NCBI GenBank assembly: GCA_002453275.1
Contig: DKGN01000181.1
Span: forward strand, 1 to 26,939
DNA length: 26,939 nucleotides
DNA from: Caryophanales bacterium UBA6769
GTDB taxonomy: Bacteria; Bacillota; Bacilli; Bacillales; UBA6769
Direction: 5' to 3'
The notes beneath the pieces are model-generated. The model did no database searches. It had not been told where the DNA came from and was given only the letters and a program-made list of their open reading frames with translations. Positions 15,652-22,736 of this stretch are shown here, piece after piece. The position numbers were made by a program, and so were the translations under genes. Numbering within the stretch: the first letter of the stretch is position 1; every line of letters begins with the position of its first letter.

Positions 15652-16563
15652 ATGGGACAATTACAGATTGATCCTGATTCCCACTTGCAGACAAAACAAT
15701 CAATCTTAAGACATGCGAGACTTGTACAGTTTGCACAGGATTGTAAGCGCTTTATTAAAACCCAACCAATTGGAGCGATTTCAATCATTTTTATCCTGTT
15801 CGTCATCGTCATTGCTATTTTTGCTCCACTCATCGCACCTTACGATCCTGTTGCCCAAAATCGAGAGGCATTTCTCGCTAGCCCAAGTGCTAGTCATTTG
15901 ATGGGAACGGATGACCTTGGTCGCGATGTATTTAGCCGTATTATTCATGGTTCAAGAATATCGTTGCTTGTTGGGTTTGCGTCAGTCGGATTTTCCATGA
16001 TTTTTGGAATTATATTCGGTGTTGTTTCTGGTTACTTTGGACGGTGGTTGGACATGGTTATTCAACGTTTGATGGACGCGATTATGGCGATACCGCCTTT
16101 AATCTTAGCTCTGTTTATTGCAGCTCTTTTAGGCCCTGCGATACAAAATGTTATCATTGCTCTTGTCATTGTGGAAACGCCAAGATTTGCAAGGATCGTG
16201 CGAGGAGAAATGCTGCGAATTCGTGAGTTAAATTACGTTGAAGCATCCCGTTCAGTCGGTGCAAGTGCCATTCGAATTATATGGAAACATGCTTTGCCTA
16301 ACATGCTTGCACCGATTATTATTTTGGCAAGCTTAGCATTTGGCGCATCCATTATTGCTGAAGCCTCTCTAAGTTTTCTCGGTATTGGTACGCCACCTCC
16401 ACACCCATCATGGGGTCTTATGTTAAGTGGAGCTAGTCGCTATATGGAAAATGCGCCTTGGCTCGTTTTGTTTCCCGGTCTTGCACTCGGATTTTGTGTG
16501 CTTGCATTTAACCTCTTAGGTGATTCATTACGAGATTACCTTGATCCGAAGTTATCTTCATAA
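15652..16563 (+). CDS. Peptide-type ABC transporter permease (OppC/DppC-like)
   Basis: A 303-residue permease with about six transmembrane segments and the C-type N-terminal hallmark MGTDDLGRDVFSRIIHGSR in the first external region. The EAA loop reads EASRSVGASAIRIIWKHALP, with LSFLGIGTPPPHPSWG near the C terminus. It pairs with the upstream permease. AAGGGG precedes the ATG by a few bases; the gap to the upstream gene is 34 nt. The 88-nt gap to the binding-protein gene is AT-rich and shows no terminator or clear promoter. Confidence 0.94.
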   Translation: MGQLQIDPDSHLQTKQSILRHARLVQFAQDCKRFIKTQPIGAISIIFILFVIVIAIFAPLIAPYDPVAQNREAFLASPSASHLMGTDDLGRDVFSRIIHGSRISLLVGFASVGFSMIFGIIFGVVSGYFGRWLDMVIQRLMDAIMAIPPLILALFIAALLGPAIQNVIIALVIVETPRFARIVRGEMLRIRELNYVEASRSVGASAIRIIWKHALPNMLAPIIILASLAFGASIIAEASLSFLGIGTPPPHPSWGLMLSGASRYMENAPWLVLFPGLALGFCVLAFNLLGDSLRDYLDPKLSS

Positions 16564-16651
16564 AATGTGGTTGTTTTTTTCATCGTTTTGTTCGCAAAAA
16601 ACATAAGAACTAACCAATTTTACGAATAGAATCTTAAAAGGGGGAAGTGTT

Positions 16652-18268
16652 ATGTCGTTTAGAAAGTGGGCTATGTTTGTTTGTCTGTTGTTCGTCGTCA
16701 TTGGCTTATCTGCTTGTGATCAAAAAACCGCAAAAGACAAAAATCAAGCAACGACTGAGGATGAAGCTAGTGAACCAAAACCTGGTGGGACGTACACTAT
16801 TATTACAGCCGCTGATCCGGACGTTCTAGATCCGCATCGATCGTCATCTATTTACACGCACGGTTATTTAGGGCTCGTCTATAATAAGTTACTCACCTAT
16901 GAAACAGGACCAGATGTCGATTACGAGGATTATAACCTTGTCGGTGATTTAGCAGAGGACTGGGAAGTGTCAGACGATGGAAAAGTGTACACATTTCATT
17001 TGCGAGAAGCTTACTGGCACGATATAGAGCCAGTGAACGGCAGGCAACTTGTTGCTTCTGATGTCGTTGCTACGATGGAACGAATTATGAAGCTTCCAGG
17101 TCACCAAGCCTCCCTATTACAAGAGGTGGAAAGTATTGAGGCGAAGGATGAACAGACTGTAGTCTTTACACTTCAAAAGCCATTAACGCCGTTTCTCAAT
17201 TTTATTGCAAATCACTTTATGTGGATTTTGCCGCAAGAAGCTGTTGATGGTGAATTTGACTTAACGACAATGGCGATTGGAACTGGGCCCTTCATGCTCG
17301 AGGAATGGAATGATAACGTCAGTGCGACTTTCTTGAAAAACCCTAAGTTTTTTGAAGAAGGGAAGCCTTACATCGACAAAATAGAGTATTTAGTCATTAC
17401 TGATGTCGGCGCACAAATTGCTGCATTCCGTACAGAAAAAGCAGATTCAATTAGTCAAATTTCACCGGAAGAGATTGATAATATTCTAAAATCCAATCCA
17501 GAGACCGTTATCGGTGAAGTGCTGTTACCGACACAAACTCAAGTCGCTATGAATATGGAACGAGAGCCATTTAAAGATATTCGGGTTCGGCAAGCGATTA
17601 GTATGGCAATCGATCGTCAAAATGCAGTCGAGCGTATTTTTGGTGGCGGCGAAGTAAGTTCACCTGTTAATCCCCACTTAAAAGGGTGGTCCTTATCGAA
17701 AGAAGAGAGAGAGGAACTACAGCCGTTTGATCAAGAAAAAGCAAAGCAATTACTAGCTGAGGCTGGCTTCCCAGATGGATTTGACACAACCTTAATGGCA
17801 ACAAATGCTTACGGTGAGCAACCGATTCGAATGGCGCAGTGGGTTGTTGAAGATTTACGCTCAATCGGAATAAATGCAGAAATGGAAGTAGCCGAATATG
17901 CAACGTTTTACACAGAAAAATATCCTAACATGGAATATGACATCATTGTAACGTATCAAACATTTTTCCAAGAAGCAGATGAATGGCTACGGACGCAACT
18001 GAGAACAGGCTCACCTCGTAACTGGTTCGGTGTGAGTGACCCAGATTTAGATAAAATGCTTGATGAACAAAGAGAGATGCTTGATGAAGACGAACGGATG
18101 ACAGCCGTGCATGATATTCAGCGCTACATCCTTACAGATGTCATAAACCCAATTCCTTTAGTATCAAACTACGTATTCTCTCCAAGACACCCGTACGTAA
18201 AAAATTATCATCCACATGCATCTTATGGAAATATTCATATGAAGGATGTATGGCTTGATAAAGAATAA
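16652..18268 (+). CDS. Extracellular solute-binding lipoprotein, family 5 (OppA/DppA-like)
   Basis: The 538-residue protein is the substrate receptor of the importer, anchored outside the membrane. A lipoprotein signal peptide ends in the lipobox LSAC with C22 as the lipidated cysteine, followed by a charged, flexible linker. The mature part is a family 5 binding protein (YTIITAADPDVLDPH near the start; VRQAISMAIDRQNAVERIF centrally, the family's best-conserved region). These proteins bind peptides or other polar ligands; which one cannot be read from sequence. The ATG has a strong AAAAGGGGG site. Its end overlaps the hydrolase start by 23 nt. Confidence 0.94.
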   Translation: MSFRKWAMFVCLLFVVIGLSACDQKTAKDKNQATTEDEASEPKPGGTYTIITAADPDVLDPHRSSSIYTHGYLGLVYNKLLTYETGPDVDYEDYNLVGDLAEDWEVSDDGKVYTFHLREAYWHDIEPVNGRQLVASDVVATMERIMKLPGHQASLLQEVESIEAKDEQTVVFTLQKPLTPFLNFIANHFMWILPQEAVDGEFDLTTMAIGTGPFMLEEWNDNVSATFLKNPKFFEEGKPYIDKIEYLVITDVGAQIAAFRTEKADSISQISPEEIDNILKSNPETVIGEVLLPTQTQVAMNMEREPFKDIRVRQAISMAIDRQNAVERIFGGGEVSSPVNPHLKGWSLSKEEREELQPFDQEKAKQLLAEAGFPDGFDTTLMATNAYGEQPIRMAQWVVEDLRSIGINAEMEVAEYATFYTEKYPNMEYDIIVTYQTFFQEADEWLRTQLRTGSPRNWFGVSDPDLDKMLDEQREMLDEDERMTAVHDIQRYILTDVINPIPLVSNYVFSPRHPYVKNYHPHASYGNIHMKDVWLDKE

Positions 18269-19223
18269 TCCATTAAAATTAGATAAAATTTCATTGACGA
18301 CCAACTGGCCAGTTGGTCCTGTCAATGTTTATATTATCTATGGAGAAAAGTTAACATTAGTGGATACGGGGTTAAGAAACGAAAAAACATGGAGAGAACT
18401 TCAGGATGGGTTGCAGAAGCTAGACTTAAGCATGAAAGATATTGAACAAATTGTCATTACACATCACCACAATGATCATGCTGGCTTGCTTGACTGGATT
18501 ATCAAGGAGCATCCTATACCAGTTTATGCCCATGAAAATGCACGACCGTTCATAGAGAGGGACCGAGATTATTTTAAATGGAGTGATGAATTTTTCGAAA
18601 AATTGTATGACGAATTCGGGGTGCCGAACACATTAGTAAAAGACAGTAAACGTAAAAAAAGAACGAGACGACAATTAATAGAAATCGATTTGCGAACGGT
18701 AAAAGAGGGCGACACAATACCCGGCTTACACGACTGGGAAGTGATCGAAACAAAAGGACATTCGCAAGACCATATTTCTTTATTCAACCAAAATTCACGT
18801 CAATTAATTTGTGGAGACCATATCATTAAAGGGATGCCAGCTGGAATATTTTTAGATGCACCTTTTTTTTCTAATGAACAGCGGCCAAAGCAATTAATCC
18901 AATATATTCATAGTTTAAAAAAATGCTCAAAACTGAATGTATCTCAAGCTTATTCTGGTCATGGACCTGTAATGAATCACATATCAAAAGTCATTGATGA
19001 GCAAATGAGAAGAATTGAAAATCGAGCAAATCGGACAAAAAAAGTGCTTGGAAATAAACAATTGACAGGCTTTGAAATTATCCAAGCGATGTATCCCAAG
19101 CGCTATGAAGAAGCGGTAGGATTGTTCGTTTCTGAAACGGTTAACCTCTTAGATCTCCTTCAACATCGAAAAGAAGTCATAACTAAAAGTCGTAATGGCA
19201 GACTCTATTACAGTTTATATTAA
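18246..19223 (+). CDS. Metallo-beta-lactamase-fold hydrolase
   Basis: A 325-residue cytoplasmic protein (no signal peptide) with the di-metal signature HxHxDH at H73, H75, D77 and H78 (THHHNDHAG). It is preceded by the fold's WPVGPVNVY start and VDTGL strand. Further ligand candidates lie in TKGHSQDH, CGDHII and SGHGPV. Members hydrolyse thioesters, lactones, amides or phosphodiesters; the substrate here is unknown. A lysine/arginine-rich insertion (KDSKRKKRTRRQ, about 132-143) interrupts the usual spacing. The first in-frame ATG is 18246, with AAGG directly against it. TTG 18255 has better spacing and is a real alternative. The overlap with the binding-protein gene indicates translational coupling. 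It is the last gene of the block. Confidence 0.88.
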   Translation: MYGLIKNNPLKLDKISLTTNWPVGPVNVYIIYGEKLTLVDTGLRNEKTWRELQDGLQKLDLSMKDIEQIVITHHHNDHAGLLDWIIKEHPIPVYAHENARPFIERDRDYFKWSDEFFEKLYDEFGVPNTLVKDSKRKKRTRRQLIEIDLRTVKEGDTIPGLHDWEVIETKGHSQDHISLFNQNSRQLICGDHIIKGMPAGIFLDAPFFSNEQRPKQLIQYIHSLKKCSKLNVSQAYSGHGPVMNHISKVIDEQMRRIENRANRTKKVLGNKQLTGFEIIQAMYPKRYEEAVGLFVSETVNLLDLLQHRKEVITKSRNGRLYYSLY

Positions 19224-19232
19224 GCTTATTAG

Positions 19233-19263
19233 CTACGGGATAAGAGCTTCCCGTAGTTTTTTT
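19233..19263 (+). terminator. Intrinsic terminator closing the accessory operon
   Basis: CTACGGGA (19233-19240), 8-nt loop, TCCCGTAG (19249-19256), followed by seven T (19257-19263). Strong and well placed, nine bases after the hydrolase stop. Confidence 0.93.
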
Positions 19264-19360
19264 ATTTCTCTTCTAAGTAGAAAAGTGGAAAATTAAAGGT
19301 CTAAAAGTAATGAAGGCTCGTATAAATAGTAGTACAAACTTGCTTGGGAGGGAAAAGCTT

Positions 19361-20431
19361 ATGCGTAAGCGTTTAAAAACAGTCACTCTACCATTGCTTT
19401 CGCTTTTGATTTTTATAATTGCGGGTTGTGGACTAACTGAAAAAGATAAAGATGTTAATATTGATCCACCTCAAGATGTAAATTTTGTTGAAGAGGATGA
19501 GGAAGGGATGATGGAGGAAGGCGATGATGGTGGAGCAGAGGAAAGTACGAGTGCAAAAACAGTAAAAAGACAGTTATTTTTAATTGATGATAAAGGGATG
19601 GTTGCTTCTCAAATGGTTGAAATTCCAATACCGGAATCAAAAGAAGTTGCTACACAAGCATTAGAATACTTAGTCAAAGATGGACCAGTGACCGAACTTT
19701 TGCCTAACGGCTTTGAAGCTGTCCTTCCTGCTGGGACGCAAGTGTTAGGTGTCAACCTAAAGGATGATGTTGCCATTGCGGACTTTTCAGAGGAATTTAA
19801 AGAATATAAGGCTGAAGATGAGCAAAAAATCTTACAAGCTATCACATGGACGTTAACTCAATTTGACAGCGTGAACAAAGTGAAAATTATGATTAATGGC
19901 CACGAGCAAGACACAATGCCTGTCGATGGTACCCCCATTTCTGACGGAGTTAGTCGTGACGATGGAATAAACATAGACTTAGGAAACGTCACCGATGTTT
20001 CAAATAGCATCGGTGTAACCTTATACTTTTTAGCCCAATCTGGTGATGACAATTACTATGTACCTGTTACGAAAAGAATTGCTAAAACAAAGGATAATGA
20101 TCGAATCGTGGCGACGATAAATGGGCTTATTGAGGGACCAAGTTTGCAGTCAGGGTTATTTTCCGACTTTCCGAAGGAAGTGGAACTTATCGATGCTTTA
20201 AAAGATGAAAACGGCTTACTTACGTTAGATTTTAATGAAGCGATTTTAGACAATCAAAAGGTAATATCAAATGACGCTCTTCACTCTCTCGTTTTATCAT
20301 TAACGGAAAATAAAGAAATCGAACAAATTTCTATTCAAGTAAACGGTGAATCGAACGTCTTAACCGAAGCCGGTAGTCCACTAGCACAACCAGTGACTAG
20401 GGAGATGGTTTCCAAAACAATGCCATTTTAA
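19361..20431 (+). CDS. gerM: Sporulation/germination lipoprotein GerM
   Basis: GerM is a sporulation lipoprotein needed in B. subtilis for normal engulfment-stage septal complexes and for germination. From ATG 19361 the protein has 356 residues (B. subtilis about 366). It has a lipoprotein signal peptide ending in IAGC with C23, an acidic linker rich in Glu/Asp and Gly, and two GerMN domains in tandem (about 75-180 and 215-330; LNVMMTG-type motifs are absent, but the repeated pattern VATQALEYLVKDGP / IVATINGLIEGP is visible). The longer in-frame ATG at 19310 would push the signal peptide 17 residues inward, and GGGAGG (19346-19351) clearly serves 19361. It sits alone between the accessory terminator and the rph promoter. 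Confidence 0.93.
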   Translation: MRKRLKTVTLPLLSLLIFIIAGCGLTEKDKDVNIDPPQDVNFVEEDEEGMMEEGDDGGAEESTSAKTVKRQLFLIDDKGMVASQMVEIPIPESKEVATQALEYLVKDGPVTELLPNGFEAVLPAGTQVLGVNLKDDVAIADFSEEFKEYKAEDEQKILQAITWTLTQFDSVNKVKIMINGHEQDTMPVDGTPISDGVSRDDGINIDLGNVTDVSNSIGVTLYFLAQSGDDNYYVPVTKRIAKTKDNDRIVATINGLIEGPSLQSGLFSDFPKEVELIDALKDENGLLTLDFNEAILDNQKVISNDALHSLVLSLTENKEIEQISIQVNGESNVLTEAGSPLAQPVTREMVSKTMPF

Positions 20432-20450
20432 CTTCCTAGACTGGATGCAT

Positions 20451-20479
20451 TTGCGATCCGATTTTAGTTTTCATATAAT
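20451..20479 (+). promoter_or_regulatory. Sigma-A promoter of rph
   Basis: TTGCGA (20451-20456), 17-nt spacer, perfect TATAAT (20474-20479). The expected start near 20486 gives a leader of about 54 nt that contains the hairpin at 20494-20515. Confidence 0.7.
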
Positions 20480-20493
20480 GTGATTAATTGTGT

Positions 20494-20525
20494 GAGGCTA
20501 GCAATGTGCTGCCTCTCTTTTTCTT
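20494..20525 (+). terminator. Terminator-like hairpin in the rph leader
   Basis: GAGGC (20494-20498) pairs with GCCTC (20511-20515), and the inner AGCA/TGCT pairs extend the stem around a one-base bulge and a 3-nt loop. A T-rich tract follows (TCTTTTTCTTT, 20515-20525). It ends two bases before the rph AAGGAGG site. It could end gerM transcription or attenuate rph. Confidence 0.72.
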
Positions 20526-20539
20526 TAAGGAGGAACTTC

Positions 20540-21280
20540 ATGAGAGTTGATGGTAGAAGACAGGATGAACTACGTACAGTAAAGATAGAAAAAGATTTTA
20601 TAAAGCATCCAGAAGGTTCCGTCCTTATGATGGTCGGTGACACGAAGGTTATTTGTTCTGCAAGTATTGAAGAGCGAGTGCCTCCGTTTCTGCGTGGGCA
20701 AGGAAAAGGCTGGATTACAGCTGAATATGCAATGTTGCCCCGAGCAACCGAGCAACGTAATGTACGTGAATCTAGCAGGGGAAAGGTGACAGGGCGAACG
20801 ATGGAGATTCAACGGTTGATTGGAAGAGCTCTTCGTTCAGTTGTTGACTTAAATGAACTTGGAGAACGCACCTTATGGATCGATTGTGATGTTATCCAAG
20901 CTGATGGTGGTACTCGAACTGCATCAGTAACCGGTTCATTTGTGGCGATGGTGTTAGCCTTTCAAAAAATACTTGAAAAAGGATTAATAGAAAAAATGCC
21001 TGTAAAAGACTTCCTTGCTGCTACATCAGTCGGAGCAATTGAAAATGTTGGGGAAGTGCTAGATTTGAACTATGTAGAAGATTCAAATGCACTTGTTGAT
21101 TTAAATGTTGTTATGACGGGAAAACATGAATTTGTTGAACTGCAAGGTACTGGAGAAGAAGCAACATTTTCATCATCCCAGTTGGATGACATGCTCAAGC
21201 TTGCTGCTAAGGGAATTGACGAATTGATTGACATTCAGAGGACGCTGCTTGGGGATATCGCTAATCAAATCGGCAAATAA
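20540..21280 (+). CDS. rph: Ribonuclease PH
   Basis: RNase PH is the phosphorolytic 3'-5' exoribonuclease that trims tRNA 3' ends, forming a cytoplasmic hexamer. The 246-residue protein begins MRVDGRRQDELR, the family's N-terminal signature. It also has GDTKVICSASIEE, PFLRGQGKGWITAEY with the phosphate-site arginines, and DCDVIQADGGTRTAS. B. subtilis Rph is 245 residues. The ATG at 20540 is chosen because AAGGAGG (20527-20533) lies 6 nt upstream; an in-frame ATG 20 codons earlier overlaps the -10 box and cannot be used from that promoter. It is followed 18 nt later by rdgB, then by tRNA genes whose products it would mature. Confidence 0.97.
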   Translation: MRVDGRRQDELRTVKIEKDFIKHPEGSVLMMVGDTKVICSASIEERVPPFLRGQGKGWITAEYAMLPRATEQRNVRESSRGKVTGRTMEIQRLIGRALRSVVDLNELGERTLWIDCDVIQADGGTRTASVTGSFVAMVLAFQKILEKGLIEKMPVKDFLAATSVGAIENVGEVLDLNYVEDSNALVDLNVVMTGKHEFVELQGTGEEATFSSSQLDDMLKLAAKGIDELIDIQRTLLGDIANQIGK

Positions 21281-21298
21281 GAAAGAGGTTTAACCATC

Positions 21299-21895
21299 TT
21301 GATACAGAACATACTTATCGGTACAGCGAATAAAGGAAAAGTGAACGATTTTAAACAGCTATTTGAACAAGATGGAATAAGAGTGAAGTCGTTACATGAT
21401 TATCCAAACGCAATCGATGTTGAAGAAACAGGAGCAACGTTTGAAGAAAATGCAATTTTAAAAGCGGAGACGTTAAGTCGTCACTACGGTGAAATCGTTA
21501 TTGCCGATGATTCGGGGCTTGCAATCGAAGCGCTACATGGTCGACCTGGCGTGTTTTCGGCTCGGTACGCTGGAGAACATAAAAATGATGAGGAAAATCT
21601 GCAAAAAGTCTTATCTGAATTGAAGGGTGTTCCTTCAGTTGAACGGAAAGCAACGTTTGTCTGTGTCCTTGCGCTTGCAATCCCAGGAAAAGAAACAGTC
21701 GTCTTTGAAGGAGAATGTACGGGCTTTATTGCGAAGGAACCGAAAGGTGAAAATGGTTTTGGTTACGATCCGATTTTTTATATTCCTAATAAAGAAAAGA
21801 CAATGGCCGAATTGTCAACGGAAGAGAAAAATGAGATCTCTCATCGAAGGAAGGCGTTAAATAAGCTTCAGAAGTATTGGGAATATAAAAGTTAA
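21299..21895 (+). CDS. rdgB: dITP/XTP pyrophosphatase (RdgB/HAM1 family, YsnA)
   Basis: This house-cleaning enzyme hydrolyses non-canonical purine nucleoside triphosphates (dITP, XTP) to monophosphates. The 198-residue length equals my recollection of B. subtilis YsnA. Family motifs are all present: IGTANKGKV at the N terminus, IADDSGL, GVFSARYAG, ENGFGYDPIF and the terminal ISHRRKAL. It starts at a TTG (21299) about 9 nt after AGAGG, and is the second gene of the rph unit. The neighbouring phosphoesterase gene ysnB, which I recall next in B. subtilis, is absent and tRNA genes follow. Confidence 0.95.
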   Translation: MIQNILIGTANKGKVNDFKQLFEQDGIRVKSLHDYPNAIDVEETGATFEENAILKAETLSRHYGEIVIADDSGLAIEALHGRPGVFSARYAGEHKNDEENLQKVLSELKGVPSVERKATFVCVLALAIPGKETVVFEGECTGFIAKEPKGENGFGYDPIFYIPNKEKTMAELSTEEKNEISHRRKALNKLQKYWEYKS

Positions 21896-21902
21896 TTTAA
21901 CA

Positions 21903-21931
21903 TTGACAGTCAAAAGGAAATAAGTTATATT
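21903..21931 (+). promoter_or_regulatory. Sigma-A promoter of the tRNA pair
   Basis: TTGACA (21903-21908), 17-nt spacer, TATATT (21926-21931). Near-consensus, as expected for stable RNA genes; the start would be near 21938, some 28 nt before tRNA-Gly. Confidence 0.8.
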
Positions 21932-21962
21932 TAGAAACGTCGCCATTAATTGACGTTTCTAA
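21931..21962. terminator. Perfect 11-bp hairpin abutting tRNA-Gly
   Basis: TTAGAAACGTC (21931-21941), 10-nt loop, GACGTTTCTAA (21952-21962). It starts at the last base of the -10 box and ends 3 bases before tRNA-Gly. There is no T-run. It may be the 3' end signal of rph-rdgB, overlapping the tRNA promoter. Confidence 0.5.
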
Positions 21963-21965
21963 TAA

Positions 21966-22039
21966 GCGGGTGTAGTTTAGTGGTAAAACAAGAGCCTTCC
22001 AAGCTCTGGTCGTGGGTTCGATTCCCATCACCCGCTCCA
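21966..22039 (+). tRNA. tRNA-Gly (UCC)
   Basis: A 74-nt cloverleaf: acceptor GCGGGTG pairs with CACCCGC, the anticodon loop CTTCCAA gives anticodon UCC, and GGTTCGATTCC is the T-loop. The discriminator T and CCA are encoded. Confidence 0.97.
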
Positions 22040-22048
22040 TATAATGAT

Positions 22049-22125
<77 letters not shown>

Positions 22126-22140
22126 TGAAAAAATCTGACT

Positions 22141-22175
22141 CGCTTCTGTTGCTTTAAAACAACGAGCGTTTTTTT
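22141..22175 (+). terminator. Intrinsic terminator of the tRNA pair
   Basis: CGCT..GTTG (22141-22151) pairs with CAAC..AGCG (22160-22168) around a small internal mismatch, followed by seven T (22169-22175). Confidence 0.85.
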
Positions 22176-22204
22176 ATAAAAAGATAAAATTTAAGCAAAA
22201 ACGG

Positions 22205-22233
22205 TTGACCAAAAATAGAAATACGCGTATGAT
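22205..22233 (+). promoter_or_regulatory. Sigma-A promoter of the ilv-leu operon
   Basis: TTGACC (22205-22210), 17-nt spacer, TATGAT (22228-22233). It would give a leader of roughly 500 nt to ilvB, with the T-box in its second half. Confidence 0.7.
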
Positions 22234-22300
22234 ATAGCTTAACTGATAACAATTGATTGGAAATATTGAAAGTTGTAAGCTTAACATGTTTTATGACTAA

Positions 22301-22315
22301 AATTTTCTGAATGAT
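22301..22315. promoter_or_regulatory. CodY-like box in the ilv leader
   Basis: AATTTTCTGAATGAT matches the CodY consensus AATTTTCWGAAAATT at 12 of 15 positions. CodY control of ilvB is established in B. subtilis. Here the box lies about 60 nt downstream of the predicted start, where it would act as a roadblock. Confidence 0.5.
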
Positions 22316-22360
22316 CATATCGTTATTAATAAATGATAACCAATACACGTTAAAAACAAT

Positions 22361-22666
22361 GACTAGGTAAAAGGATAGGAATAGGATATCCGCAGAGAGC
22401 TGGGTCGCTGGAAACCAGTGGTATCCCCCTATACCGACATCGCCTGTGAGTGATTCTCTGAAAGCAGCCACCTGTGATTAGGACGATCCGAGTGAACCCC
22501 ACTCGTTACCAAAAATGGACGGAATTAATATTTTTGTTTGTTATTAACTGATCGTCCACGAGATGGTTGTTCGAAAGGACGCCATGAAAAAGGGTGGTAC
22601 CATGAAGAGATACCTTTTCATCCCTTTAGGCTTCTAAAAGTCTATTCGGAGATGAAAAGGTTTTTT
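22361..22666 (+). promoter_or_regulatory. T-box riboswitch controlling ilvB-ilvH-ilvC-leuA
   Basis: The leader senses uncharged tRNA and permits read-through when the cognate amino acid is scarce. Stem I is visible: GACTAGG (22361-22367) faces CCT..AGT (22443-22450), CAGAGAGC (22393-22400) is the conserved AG motif, and ATAGG/CCTAT form the upper helix. In the specifier loop, GAC-AUC-G places AUC (Ile) at 22439-22441. The T-box core AGGGTGGTACC is at 22591-22601, with the UGGU bulge that pairs with the tRNA ACCA end. ATGAAAAAGG (22584-22593) and CCTTTTCAT (22613-22621) form the antiterminator, which excludes the terminator. Confidence 0.9.
22613..22666 (+). terminator. T-box-controlled terminator
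   Basis: CCTTTTCATC (22613-22622) pairs with GATGAAAAGG (22651-22660), followed by six T (22661-22666). Its left arm is shared with the antiterminator. Confidence 0.9.
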
Positions 22667-22736
22667 GTGTTTTATTGGAATTAAAAGCCAGCTTTCACGT
22701 GATATTCACGAAAATTTTTATAAGGAGGAGATAAGG

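Noticed and set aside
7652..19310. Prophage, integron or insertion-sequence origin of the accessory block
   Set aside because: No transposase, integrase, tRNA-end target or flanking direct repeat is visible; base composition appears similar to the surroundings by eye.
22154..22471. 105-residue minus-strand ORF over the ilv leader
   Set aside because: Covers the tRNA terminator, promoter and T-box stem I; chance open frame in structured RNA.
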